From the NCBI RefSeq assembly GCF_026250525.1, contig NZ_CP111043.1, positions 2,527,501-2,591,500 on the forward strand: 64,000 nt of DNA. The letters are read 5' to 3'. Under the pieces are notes generated by a model. The model had not been told where the DNA came from. It did not search any database and saw only the letters and a list, made by a program, of their open reading frames with translations. Both the position numbers and the translations under genes were made by a program. The stretch is from Chondrinema litorale (GTDB taxonomy: Bacteria; Bacteroidota; Bacteroidia; Cytophagales; Flammeovirgaceae). Of the stretch, positions 46,839-56,600 are shown in pieces; within the stretch, counting starts at the first letter, position 1, and each line of letters opens with the position of its first letter.

Positions 46839-47555
46839 ATGAAGTATTTGTTGGTATTTACGGCCTTGTTGTTTGCATTTTGCACAAAAACAACGGCTCA
46901 AAACTGGAAACACAGCGATTATTCCAAATACGATTACAAGAGCTTTGCTAAGCTTAAAAAAGTAAATGAAGCGATAGATATAGAAAAAATCGATTATGCC
47001 TTATTAAATGCGGCTGTATTTTATGAAAGTAATCGCCAGCGATTTAATGAAGCATTGCCAGTTTTTAAACATTCAGTGGCTTTAGAGAAAGCTTCTTATG
47101 AGCATTCTATAGACATGGTAAGAAAAAACTTTGTAAACCATGTGAGTAAGGTGAAGGGGAAAAAAACAATGAACGACCGTTTAGAATTAGTTGGTCTTAC
47201 AAATATTTATGCTGCTGAAAATATCGCCTTATCTTATGTGCTCGACATGAAAGAGAATGAGGCTTATTATCCTCCCTCGCAAAACGGTGGCTATTTTAGT
47301 TTAGAGTATAAAGGGGCACCAATAAAACCTATGACATATTTAAAGGCAGCTAAAGCTGTTGTAAAGCAATGGATGAATTCTCCGCCTCACAGAAAAAACT
47401 TATTAAATGGCAATTATAAATTTCTAGGTTGTGGTATTTATCTAGACAAACCCAAAGATTCAGATAGCCCACCAATGTTTAAAGCCACTCAACTTTTCTC
47501 TTCGGCAGATGCAAATTATGAGGCACATCCAGTAAGCATTAATTACCAAGATTAA
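46839..47555 (+). CDS. secreted CAP (SCP/PR-1) domain protein
   Basis: The 238-residue protein has a signal peptide (MKYLLVFTALLFAFC, cleavage near TTAQ at 20-22) and one CAP domain (about 50-225): ESNRQRFNEALPVFKHSVAL, YEHSIDMVRKNFVNHVSK, AAENIALSY, QWMNSPPHRKNLLNGNY and FKATQLFS are the family blocks. The histidines and glutamate of the CAP cavity are present. Bacterial CAP proteins are secreted and mostly of unknown role. ATG at 46839 is preferred to the in-frame TTG six bases upstream. Confidence 0.88.
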   Translation: MKYLLVFTALLFAFCTKTTAQNWKHSDYSKYDYKSFAKLKKVNEAIDIEKIDYALLNAAVFYESNRQRFNEALPVFKHSVALEKASYEHSIDMVRKNFVNHVSKVKGKKTMNDRLELVGLTNIYAAENIALSYVLDMKENEAYYPPSQNGGYFSLEYKGAPIKPMTYLKAAKAVVKQWMNSPPHRKNLLNGNYKFLGCGIYLDKPKDSDSPPMFKATQLFSSADANYEAHPVSINYQD

Positions 47556-47561
47556 ATAAAT

Positions 47562-47593
47562 AAAAAAAGGGGTTTTGCTAAAAGCAAACCCCT
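47562..47593 (-). terminator. terminator of the coiled-coil lipoprotein gene
   Basis: aaggggtttgc pairs with gcaaaacccctt on the minus strand, followed by a run of seven T. It lies about 40 bases beyond the minus-strand stop and may also stop plus-strand transcripts of the CAP gene. Confidence 0.85.
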
Positions 47594-47634
47594 TATTCTG
47601 GTTGTTACTTGTCTTCTTTTTTTAGCTGAAAAAA

Positions 47635-48522
47635 TTAATTTACCGCTACAACCAGATATTTAGATGAATTCCAGAATTTTTCCGGATTAGTAATAATCAA
47701 GTTAGATACTTCATTACTTTCTTCGAATTTATACGAGTCGTTAGGGTGACTTGTAATTAGTTCTGGTTTTTTACCTGCTATTTCAAAGCTGGTAATTTGA
47801 GTAATATCTACTTCGTTAAAGGCATTTGGATTATAGTTACCAGTAAATTCCATAGATTTACCAAGGCCTAAAAATCCACCTTCTTTAGCTAATACATTCT
47901 CTTCTACAAGTTGTTTTACTGTACCAAATGCATAGTAAGCAGTATTTAACTTTTGAGTTTGGTTATCAATAATGCCTGTTTTCTCAGTAAGAATAGAGTC
48001 TTTTTGTACATTTGCAGCAGTTAAGCTAGTAATGTTAGTATTCAGTTCTTCAACTGTAAAGTTTAACTGCTCAAGGTTATCTTTTAAATATACAATTTGA
48101 GAATCTTTCTCATTGATTTGCACCATATACTCTTCTTTAAGCTCTTCTAAAGACTTTTTAAGTTTAGAGTTTTGATACCAAGAACCTTTTAATTTTTTAT
48201 CAAGTTCAGCGATTTTTTCTTTGTTCTGCTCCATCAAATCATTGATTATTTGAATGTCACCAGTGATTCTTTCTCGAACATTTCTATCTCCAGACTCAGA
48301 GTTAAGCTCTATGCTAGACTCTCTGCTTCTAATTTCATTTAAGTTTGTGCTAATCTCGTTAAGCGTTTGCATATAGTCTGCAACCAGTGAATCAGATTCG
48401 TAAGTCTGAGACATTAACTCTTGGTTTTTAGCTCTTAGCATTTCAGCCTCTTGTTCTAATTTTTTATCCTTACAAGAGATAATAGTAATTGATGCTATAA
48501 ATATGATTGCTAACTTTTTCAT
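47635..48522 (-). CDS. coiled-coil lipoprotein of unknown function
   Basis: The 295-residue protein has a lipoprotein signal ending in SITIISC (C17). Residues about 20-195 are a long helical coiled coil with heptads of Leu, Ile and charged residues (LEELKEEYMVQINEKDSQIV). The C-terminal 100 residues form a compact region (AFGTVKQLVEENVLAKEGG, FEIAGKKPELITSHP) ending in KYLVVAVN. It resembles Bacteroidetes lipoproteins of unknown role; the coiled coil could span part of the periplasm. Single-gene unit with its own terminator. Confidence 0.83.
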   Translation of the reverse strand: MKKLAIIFIASITIISCKDKKLEQEAEMLRAKNQELMSQTYESDSLVADYMQTLNEISTNLNEIRSRESSIELNSESGDRNVRERITGDIQIINDLMEQNKEKIAELDKKLKGSWYQNSKLKKSLEELKEEYMVQINEKDSQIVYLKDNLEQLNFTVEELNTNITSLTAANVQKDSILTEKTGIIDNQTQKLNTAYYAFGTVKQLVEENVLAKEGGFLGLGKSMEFTGNYNPNAFNEVDITQITSFEIAGKKPELITSHPNDSYKFEESNEVSNLIITNPEKFWNSSKYLVVAVN

Positions 48523-48660
48523 GATATCTACTTATTGTTTATTTCTTAATTTCTAGTTTCGACTTCTAATTTTTATAGATGTAATAAAAATCTTGTACCA
48601 TAAATTTAAAATAGTCAAAAAGTGCCTTGTGGTCTCTTAGAGGGTGAATTTGTTAATATA

Positions 48661-48720
48661 TAGAAATGCAATTCCACAATATTTGTGAGTATGCAAAACA
48701 CATTGTGTGGAATGTTTCTA
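48661..48720. repeat. imperfect inverted repeat in divergent intergenic region
   Basis: tagaaa/tttcta (48661-48666 with 48715-48720) and attccaca/tgtggaat (48671-48678 with 48706-48713) form a 60-base hairpin with a small internal loop. It lies in the 313-base gap between the lipoprotein gene and the alcohol dehydrogenase gene, where nothing else was recognised. No T-tract follows. Confidence 0.5.
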
Positions 48721-48835
48721 CAGAAAGTTTCTTAAATAAATGGGGAGTGAATTAATATTTATTTAAAAAAATGGATCGATTGATATAAAACTTGTAACTG
48801 CAATGTATTTTTAGCAGGTTTTTACTAACAAATAA

Positions 48836-49987
48836 ATGCTTATGTCATTCACAAGTTCAACGTACTCATACAGTTTCCCAACAAATGTAAGATTTGGGGC
48901 TGGAGTTTCTTCAGAAGTAGCTCCACATCTATTAGCTTTAAATTTAAAAACTCCTTTAGTAGTAAGCGATCCAGTAGTAATCAGTTTGCCTTTCTTTGAC
49001 AAATTTATTTCTGAGTTAAAAAAAGGTGGTTTGGCACCTGTAGTTTTCTCCGATGTAAATAAAAATCCTTTAAAAAGTGATGTATACAAAGGTGGTGATG
49101 CTTATGAGACTGGAGATTGTGATTGTATAATTGGAATAGGAGGTGGTGTGGCAATGGATGTTGCAAGAGCAATAGCTTTGCGCATTAACCATAAAAAAGA
49201 TTTATTTGATTACGACGATTTACTCGATGGTTGGCAATTAGTAACAGAAGAAGTACCATACTTTGTTACTTTGCCTACAAATGCAGGAACTGGGAGTGAA
49301 GTTGGCAGAAGTACTGTAATCTCAGAAGATGAATCTCATAAAAAAAGAGTTTTGTTTTCTCCAAAACTGATAGCTAAGCAAATATTTGCTGATCCTTTGC
49401 TTACAATGGAATTGCCTGCAAAAATTACAGCATCTACTGGTATGGATGCACTTTCGCATAACCTTGAGGCATTCCTTTCAAAAGGGTTCCATCCTATGGC
49501 AGATGGTATTGCCATGGAAGCTATTAGGCTAGTTGGTGAAAGCCTTGAAAAAGCAGTTTTTGAACCAAATTTAGAAGCAAGAAGTAATATGCTAATTGCA
49601 TCATTAATGGGAGCTGTTGCTTTTCAAAAAGGTTTGGGTATAATCCATTCTTTAGCTCACCCACTTGGACCTGTAGTAGATGCACACCACGGAACAGCCA
49701 TTTCTATTATGTTCCCTCATGGTTTAGCTTATAACTATGCAGGAAACGAAGAGAAGTTTGATAGGTTGGCCTATGCAATAAAAGCAGAAAGTGGAGATAA
49801 ACTGGCAGATTATATTGCTAAACTGAATAAATCTTTCGGCTTGCCATTAACACTAAAAGAAATTGGTGTACAAGAAAGTGATGTGGATAAGTTAGCTCAA
49901 TTAGCTTCTGAAGATTTTTGTTTACCTTCTAATCCGAAACCAGCCACTAAAGAAGACTTCTTAAAAATTTATAAAGCAGCATTATAA
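48836..49987 (+). CDS. iron-containing alcohol dehydrogenase
   Basis: The 383-residue protein is a group III (iron-type) alcohol dehydrogenase. NAD binding is shown by IGIGGGVAMDVARA (near 99-112) and LPTNAGTGSEV; metal ligands are in GMDALSHNLEAFL, GIIHSLAHPLG and DAHHGTAISIMFPH. Length is normal (about 380-390). Substrate may be a short-chain alcohol, lactaldehyde or similar; sequence does not decide. Two in-frame ATGs lie six bases apart (48836, 48842). The upstream gap contains a long hairpin. Confidence 0.92.
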   Translation: MLMSFTSSTYSYSFPTNVRFGAGVSSEVAPHLLALNLKTPLVVSDPVVISLPFFDKFISELKKGGLAPVVFSDVNKNPLKSDVYKGGDAYETGDCDCIIGIGGGVAMDVARAIALRINHKKDLFDYDDLLDGWQLVTEEVPYFVTLPTNAGTGSEVGRSTVISEDESHKKRVLFSPKLIAKQIFADPLLTMELPAKITASTGMDALSHNLEAFLSKGFHPMADGIAMEAIRLVGESLEKAVFEPNLEARSNMLIASLMGAVAFQKGLGIIHSLAHPLGPVVDAHHGTAISIMFPHGLAYNYAGNEEKFDRLAYAIKAESGDKLADYIAKLNKSFGLPLTLKEIGVQESDVDKLAQLASEDFCLPSNPKPATKEDFLKIYKAAL

Positions 49988-50119
49988 ATCAGAAATTTCC
50001 TTAACACTTACATTATCAATTAGTTTAATTGGAAACAATAAGCTGTATTGTTTTAATTTGCAGACAGATTAAGCAATGCAGCTTATTTTAATTAAATAGC
50101 ACATCTTACTATACATGTT

Positions 50120-50890
50120 TTGAGTGGATTTCTGGATAAAATTTTTAAAAAAGACCCTTTTGGAAATATTATATTTATCAAAAGAGTGATAATAGGTGTG
50201 GTAGGTGCCTTAACTTATGTGCGATTCACATTAGTAAATTCTATCAAAATTAAAGGGACAGAGCATCTTAGTGCTTTGCCTAAAAACAATGTGTTGTTCT
50301 TATCTAATCACCAAACCTATTTTGCAGACGTAATTGCCTTTTACCATATATTTTGTAGTGTAAAGTGGCGATTTAAAAATACAATTAATTATCCGTTTTA
50401 TCTGCTGGCACCTCGTGTAAATAACTATTATGTAGCTGCTGAAGAAACAATGAAAGACAGTGGTATTCTACCAAAAGTATTAAGTTATGCTGGCGCTGTA
50501 ACTATTAGGAGATCTTGGAGAGCAAAAGGGAAAAACGTAGATAGAGGTGTGGATAGAAGTGCATTTGATAAAATTACAAAAGCACTTGAGCAAGGTTGGG
50601 TAGTTAGTTTTCCACAAGGTACCACAAGCCCGTTTGCTCCCATTAGAAGAGGAACTGCCCATCTTGTAAAAATGAATAACCCGATCGTGGTTCCGATTGT
50701 GATAAATGGCTTTAGAAGAGCATTTGATAAGAAAGGGATTTTTTACAAAAAAAGAGGTGTACGCTTAGAAGTTACTTTTAAAGCTCCAATAAGATTTAGC
50801 CCTGATATTACTGTAGATGAAATTGTAGAAGTAATAACATCTTCTATAGAACAAGACAGTATGATAAAAGAAAAAGACCAGAAAGATTAA
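50120..50890 (+). CDS. PlsC-like lysophospholipid acyltransferase
   Basis: The 256-residue protein is a 1-acyl-glycerol-3-phosphate acyltransferase-like enzyme, acting on lipids at the inner membrane. The catalytic motif is LSNHQTYFADV (NHxxxxD) near 68-78, and FPQGTTSPFAP is the second substrate motif (EGT replaced by QGT). One N-terminal hydrophobic segment is present (VIIGVVGALTYV). The start is TTG at 50120: the only nearby ATG leads to a stop after two codons, and no other good start precedes the first motif. The product could acylate ornithine-, glycerol- or sulfonolipid-type precursors (open). Confidence 0.85.
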   Translation: MSGFLDKIFKKDPFGNIIFIKRVIIGVVGALTYVRFTLVNSIKIKGTEHLSALPKNNVLFLSNHQTYFADVIAFYHIFCSVKWRFKNTINYPFYLLAPRVNNYYVAAEETMKDSGILPKVLSYAGAVTIRRSWRAKGKNVDRGVDRSAFDKITKALEQGWVVSFPQGTTSPFAPIRRGTAHLVKMNNPIVVPIVINGFRRAFDKKGIFYKKRGVRLEVTFKAPIRFSPDITVDEIVEVITSSIEQDSMIKEKDQKD

Positions 50891-50905
50891 CTACTGGTCT
50901 TTTTA
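50874..50905 (+). terminator. terminator of the acyltransferase gene
   Basis: aagaccag pairs with ctggtctt across an 11-base loop and is followed by a short T-run. The left arm overlaps the last codons of the coding region. Confidence 0.75.
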
Positions 50906-50970
50906 GTATGATAGAGTAAATTTAAAATCCTGATGATTTAAGATTTTAATATTTATTAATGTGAATCAGA

Positions 50971-53394
50971 TTATTTTTGTCGTCCTATAATTACGATATC
51001 AAGTTCTCTTTCAAAAGCATCCATCAATCTATCCATCGTTTTATTAATCTGCTTTTCTTGTAATGTTTTTTGAAGATCGTGCAGAATAAAACTCACAGAG
51101 TAAGACTTTTTGCCTTCACCAAGATTTTCACCTTCGTAGATATCAAACACGTTTACACTCTTAAGAATTTTTCTTTCAGTTTTTAGCGCAACTTGTTCAA
51201 TTTGACTAAAAGAAGTAGCCTTACTCATTACTAGAGATAAATCTCTTCTTACCTCAGGGAACTTAGGAATCTCTTTATACTGAATAAATGGATTGTAATT
51301 ATTTACAATATAGTTCCAATCAATTTCAGCATAATATACTTTTTGGCTAATACCGAATTTTTTAGCTAACCATGGGCTAAGTAATCCAACTTTAGCAATT
51401 GTTTTATTATTATTCTGAAAGCTTAAGCCAAATCCAAAAGCTTCATCATCTAGTTCAGTAACATTTGGACTAGTAAAGTTAAAGCGATCGAGTATTCTTT
51501 TTACTACGCCAGAAATTTTATGGAAAGTAGTCTCTTGTTGTTTTACTTGCCAGCTTTCTGGGTAATCCATACCACTCATTGTAATAGTAAGCAGTGGCTT
51601 TTCTTTGTACTTTCCATCAACTTTAAGATAAGTTTTGCCAAACTCAAATAATTTGAGATCTGTTTGTCTTCTGTTGATATTATGAGATACCACTTCTAAA
51701 GCAGAGAAATACATAGTTTGCCTCATTACATCTAAGTCTTCGCTTAGTGCATTTAGCATGGTTACATGATTATCTGCTGAAAGTGATTCAAGGTAACCAG
51801 TGTATTTGCTATTAGTAAGTGAGTTAGTCATAATCTCTTGAAAACCTGCACCAGCAAGCATTTGAGAGATACGACTTTTAAATAAGTCAAAATCTTTTTC
51901 AGGGGTATTAGCTAGAAAGTCTGAGTTGAGATTTGCAGAAACTTCTATACTTTCGTAACCATACATTCTTAAAATTTCCTCTATTACATCAGCTTCTCTT
52001 TGTACATCTACTCTGTAAGGAGGCACAGAAATTTTAAGTTCGGTGTCTGTCTCTTCTAAGATGTCAATTTCAAGTCCTTTAAGAATAGATTTTACTTGAC
52101 TCTTCTCTATATCTTTTCCAATTAACCTGTTGATGTTTTTGTATTTCACCAATACTTCAAAGTTTGAGATTGGATTTGGATAAACATCAATAATATCAGA
52201 CGAAATATAACCGCCAGTAAGTTCTGTAATTAAATTTGCTGCAATTGATAATGCCTTTACTGTCATGTTCGGGTCAGTTCCTCTTTCAAACCTGAAAGAA
52301 GCATCCGTTTTTAAGGTATGGAACTGAGATGTTTTTCTAATAAAACCCGGGTCGAAATAAGCACTTTCTAAGAAGATACTGGTTGTTTCATCTGTAACGC
52401 CAGATTCTAAGCCACCGAAAACACCACCAATACACATTGGCGATTCTTCATTACAGATCATTAAATCTGTACTAGCCAGTTTTCTTTCTTTTTCATCTAA
52501 AGTTACAAAAGGAGTGCCTTCTGCTAAGGTTTTTACTATTACCTTATTTCCTTTAATTTTTGCAGCATCGAATGCATGAAGTGGCTGTCCGTAACCATGT
52601 AAAATATAGTTGGTAGCATCTACCACATTATTTATAGGAGAAAGGCCTATGGCTCTTAACCTGTTTTGTAACCACTGTGGAGAAGGTTTTACCTCCATCC
52701 CATTAATAGTAATACCAGAGTATCTTGGGCAAGCCTCTGTATTTTCTACGATTACATCAATAGGAAGGTCTTTTTTGCTAATGTTCAGTTCTTCTTTGCC
52801 TGCTTGCTTTAGTGGGCTATCAAGAAGTACTTTTAAATCTCTGGCTACACCGTAATGCGAGGCTGCATCAGCTCTGTTTGGTGTAAGACCTATTTCCAAC
52901 ACATTATCTTCTTTAAGCTCAAGATAATCTGCGGCTGGCGTACCGTTTGGTAAGTCTGTGTCTAGCACCATAATACCAGCGTGGCTAGTACCAATGCCAA
53001 GTTCGTCTTCTGCACAGATCATTCCCTGAGAAACTTCTCCTCTTATTTTTGCTTTCTTAATTTTAAGCGATTCACCATCAGCAAAAAATAAAGTAGTACC
53101 AACAGTTGCCACAAGTACTTTTTGTCCGGCAGCAACATTAGGCGCTCCGCAAACTATTGGAAGCGCTTGGCTTTCTCCAACATCTACAGTAGTTACACTT
53201 AATTTTTCGGCATTTGGGTGTGAGGCGCAAGTTAGAACTTCACCAACCACAACTCCTTTAAGTCCACCTTTAACAGATTCAAACTTTTCTAATCCTTCGA
53301 CCTCTAAACCACTCATGGTTAAAATGTGGTCAAGTTCTTCGGGAGTGTGATTTATCTCTATAAAATCTTTGAGCCAATCTATTGAAATCTTCAT
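50971..53394 (-). CDS. pheT: phenylalanyl-tRNA synthetase beta subunit
   Basis: The 807-residue protein is the beta chain of the tetrameric phenylalanyl-tRNA synthetase. It starts with an EMAP-type tRNA-binding domain (about 38-150; VVGEVLTCASHPNAEKLSV), then the B1/B5 domains and the core catalytic-like module, and ends in the ferredoxin-like anticodon-binding domain (SRLSLVMSKATSF region to EKQINKTMDRLMDAF). Length is normal (about 800). pheS is not adjacent, so the two subunits are encoded apart. The upstream box at 53434-53441 suggests a dedicated promoter. Confidence 0.97.
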   Translation of the reverse strand: MKISIDWLKDFIEINHTPEELDHILTMSGLEVEGLEKFESVKGGLKGVVVGEVLTCASHPNAEKLSVTTVDVGESQALPIVCGAPNVAAGQKVLVATVGTTLFFADGESLKIKKAKIRGEVSQGMICAEDELGIGTSHAGIMVLDTDLPNGTPAADYLELKEDNVLEIGLTPNRADAASHYGVARDLKVLLDSPLKQAGKEELNISKKDLPIDVIVENTEACPRYSGITINGMEVKPSPQWLQNRLRAIGLSPINNVVDATNYILHGYGQPLHAFDAAKIKGNKVIVKTLAEGTPFVTLDEKERKLASTDLMICNEESPMCIGGVFGGLESGVTDETTSIFLESAYFDPGFIRKTSQFHTLKTDASFRFERGTDPNMTVKALSIAANLITELTGGYISSDIIDVYPNPISNFEVLVKYKNINRLIGKDIEKSQVKSILKGLEIDILEETDTELKISVPPYRVDVQREADVIEEILRMYGYESIEVSANLNSDFLANTPEKDFDLFKSRISQMLAGAGFQEIMTNSLTNSKYTGYLESLSADNHVTMLNALSEDLDVMRQTMYFSALEVVSHNINRRQTDLKLFEFGKTYLKVDGKYKEKPLLTITMSGMDYPESWQVKQQETTFHKISGVVKRILDRFNFTSPNVTELDDEAFGFGLSFQNNNKTIAKVGLLSPWLAKKFGISQKVYYAEIDWNYIVNNYNPFIQYKEIPKFPEVRRDLSLVMSKATSFSQIEQVALKTERKILKSVNVFDIYEGENLGEGKKSYSVSFILHDLQKTLQEKQINKTMDRLMDAFERELDIVIIGRQK

Positions 53395-53433
53395 CGATTA
53401 ATATTATGCAGTGTTTTATCTCTAATTAGGCTG

Positions 53434-53441
53434 CAAAATTA
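53434..53441 (-). promoter_or_regulatory. -7 box of the pheT promoter
   Basis: On the minus strand TAATTTTG matches TAnnTTTG, 39 bases before the pheT ATG. It is the only good match in the 280-base gap on that strand that was noticed. Confidence 0.45.
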
Positions 53442-53674
53442 CAAGAAATTTTATTTTGAGTGTCATCATATCCAAAACAAAGCTGTATTATTATTTTTTA
53501 CTCTTAATAAATACCGTTTAAATGACATTTTTAGATAGTGTTAAAAAAAATTAGGTATGTTGAAATTTTCGAAATTTGCTTTGTAAATTACAACAATAAT
53601 TGAAGATGATTTAATAACTGAAGCTTGCATCGCTTTTTCCCTGAGATAAATATTGTCAGAGAGTAACTAATTGC

Positions 53675-56600
53675 ATGGTCGAGCTCAAATTCAAGATTAA
53701 TTTTACTGAACCAGTTCCCAATTCATTTTTTATAGAATGTAATGATGTGGGAGACGTATTGCATACAAGTAAAAATATCTCTGAAAACATTCAGGGGATA
53801 GATGGTATTCCATTAACCTTATCTGAATTTTTTGGTAGTACATCTCCTGTATTAAATCAAAAAATAAATAGCTTTTCTCCAAGTAACCCAGCATGTGCCC
53901 TAAAACTAAAATTCGACGCCGATGTACATGGCATAGTTTACTACTACGCGAATCTTTGCCAACACTTCGACGATAGCGACAATAAAACCACTCTTCATTT
54001 AACTGCTTCACTTATAGAAGAAGAAAGTATCTCAGAGGCATCAGATTCTGAAATACTTGGCGCCCTCATTAAAGACAGCACAGACTTTATCAGTATTAAT
54101 GAAATAGAAGGGTTTAAGCAGGTTTATTCGAATAAAAACTTTTTTAATTATCTGGGATATCAATACGACGATAAGAAAAGTATTTGGTATTACGGAAATG
54201 AAATTATACATGCTGGTGACTACGAAAATATATTTTCCTTAAGAAATAACATTAAAGAAGGTTCCAGAAGTAATTGGGAAATTCATTTTCGAGCAATTCA
54301 TATGAATGGGAATATAAAGCTGATTCATATGAGAGTAATTCCTTATAAAAGAAACTCCTATAATGAAGTTACACATTTCATCTGTATTCTTAGAGATATA
54401 AGTGCACACGATGAACTTCACTTCGAATTTATAGAAGAAAATTATGCGTACCAATCTATATTAACTTATTCAGGTGCAGAAATACTTGTTACAAATACCC
54501 AAAAGCAAGTGCAGTATGCTTTAAAGGCAGGTAATAGAGAAGAGATTAAGGAAGAGTTATATCTGGAAGATTATCTGATAAAAAATAAAAAAGATCAATT
54601 ATTACAGGCAATTATATTAGAGAATTTTGAGCGTGTATTGAATGATGAAAATATTGTTGAAATTGTTAATCTCGAATTTGAAAGCCTTGTAGTTGAATTA
54701 ATTCCTGTAAAAAGAGAAGATAAAGTAGATAAAGTAGTTATCGCATTGATAGCACAAAACGATTCTACTAAAAAAGAAAGAATAGGAGCTCTAATAGATT
54801 ATAAGGATCAGTTAAAGAAAGATGTTAGGCAACTCATTAAACGAAATACTGAGTTACAGCACCAAGAAGAAGCGGTAAGAGTATTACTCGATTTTCAGAA
54901 AAATTTTATTATCAGGTTTAACAGAAAGGCAGAAGTTAATTATGTAAACGATTCGCTTAGCCGGTTTCTAAATGCAGATCCGGTAATAATTATACACAGT
55001 TTATCAGATGTGTTTATACATCCAGACGACAGAATTATTTTTGAATCTGCCATGGCAGATATAAAAGCCGATCCAAATAATTCTGTTACACTAGAGTTCC
55101 GCTTTATTTCTGGTGATAATTCTTATTGGACACGCTGGGAGATTTCTGCGCTATTTGATAAAAACGGAATGGTAAAAGAATATATCGCTTCTGGTATGGA
55201 TTATACCAAGAAAAAGCAATATGAAGAAGCCATTCTTAAAAGTCAGGAAAGATTTAACCTAATAGCCAGAGCGACAAATGATGCTATTTGGGATTGGAAC
55301 ATTCTAACAAATAGCGTTTGGTGGAATCCTGCATTATATGAAAAGTTAGGTATTTCAGAAAATACAATTCCCCATATAAGTTTATTGCTCAAAGTAATCC
55401 ATCCAGATGATAAAGAAATAATCAATGAAAAAATGAGAATGGCTTTATCAGATAGGTTGAGCCATTGGGATGGAGAGTTTAAATGTTGGGTTGAGGAGAA
55501 ACAGGAATATAGACATTTTTTTAACAGAGCATACCTTACTTTCGATTCTGATGGAAACCCGGAAAGAATGCTGGGGTCCATTATGGATATTACCGAAAGA
55601 AAAAATAATGAAAACAAATATCGCTATTTACACAGAAGTTATGAGCTTGCTGTAAAAGCAGGTAAAACAGGTGTTTGGGAATATAAAATTCCGGAAGACA
55701 AGTTTGAATATGATAACAATCTAGCCTACTTATATGGCTATTCTGAAGAAAATCTATTTTTTGAGAAAGAAGAATTTACTAAAATTATTGGGGTATCTCA
55801 ATTTTTAAGCTTTAAGAGTGCATTAAAAAATTATCTGGAAAAAGGTCAGTTTAAAGAGCCTTTTGAGATGGTCCAAATGAGAAGTAAAAAGGACTCATCT
55901 AAATGCTGGATGATTATCCGTGCTTCAATAATTTTCAATAAAGACCAAAAACCAGAGAAACTAATAGGTACAGATACAGATATTACTGAGCAGAAAAAAG
56001 CTGAGGTACAAATAAGAAGGGCTAAACAGAAAGTAGAAGAAGCAATGAGAACCAAAGAAAACTTCTTTTCTGTAATGAGTCATGAAATCCGCTCCCCTTT
56101 AAGTGGCATTATTGGTATGAATGAATTGCTATTACAGCAAAATTCAAGGTCAGATCAAAAACGTTTTCTTTCAGCGATAAAGTTTTCTGCAAGCAATCTC
56201 ATGGTTCTAATTAATGATATCTTAGATTTTAGTAAGATTAAAGCAGGTAAACTTGAATTCGAAAATAATGAATTCGATTTGCACATGATGTTGCAAAATA
56301 CTTTTCTTAGTTATAAAACTCAGGCTAACGATAGAAATATCGTGTTCTCCCTCCAAAAAACTAAAAATTTGCCCAGGTATGTAAAAGGTGATTCTACAAG
56401 ATTAAGCCAAATACTTAATAATCTTTTATCTAATGCAATCAAGTTTACTCAAATTGGCTCTGTTGAGTTAGAAGTAAAAGTTGTAAAAGAAGATAGCAAA
56501 AAAGTTAGGCTCCTGTTTAATGTTAAAGATACAGGTATTGGCATTCCAATAAAAAAACAGAAAAAAATATTTGAACCATTCCAACAAGCATCTAAAGATA

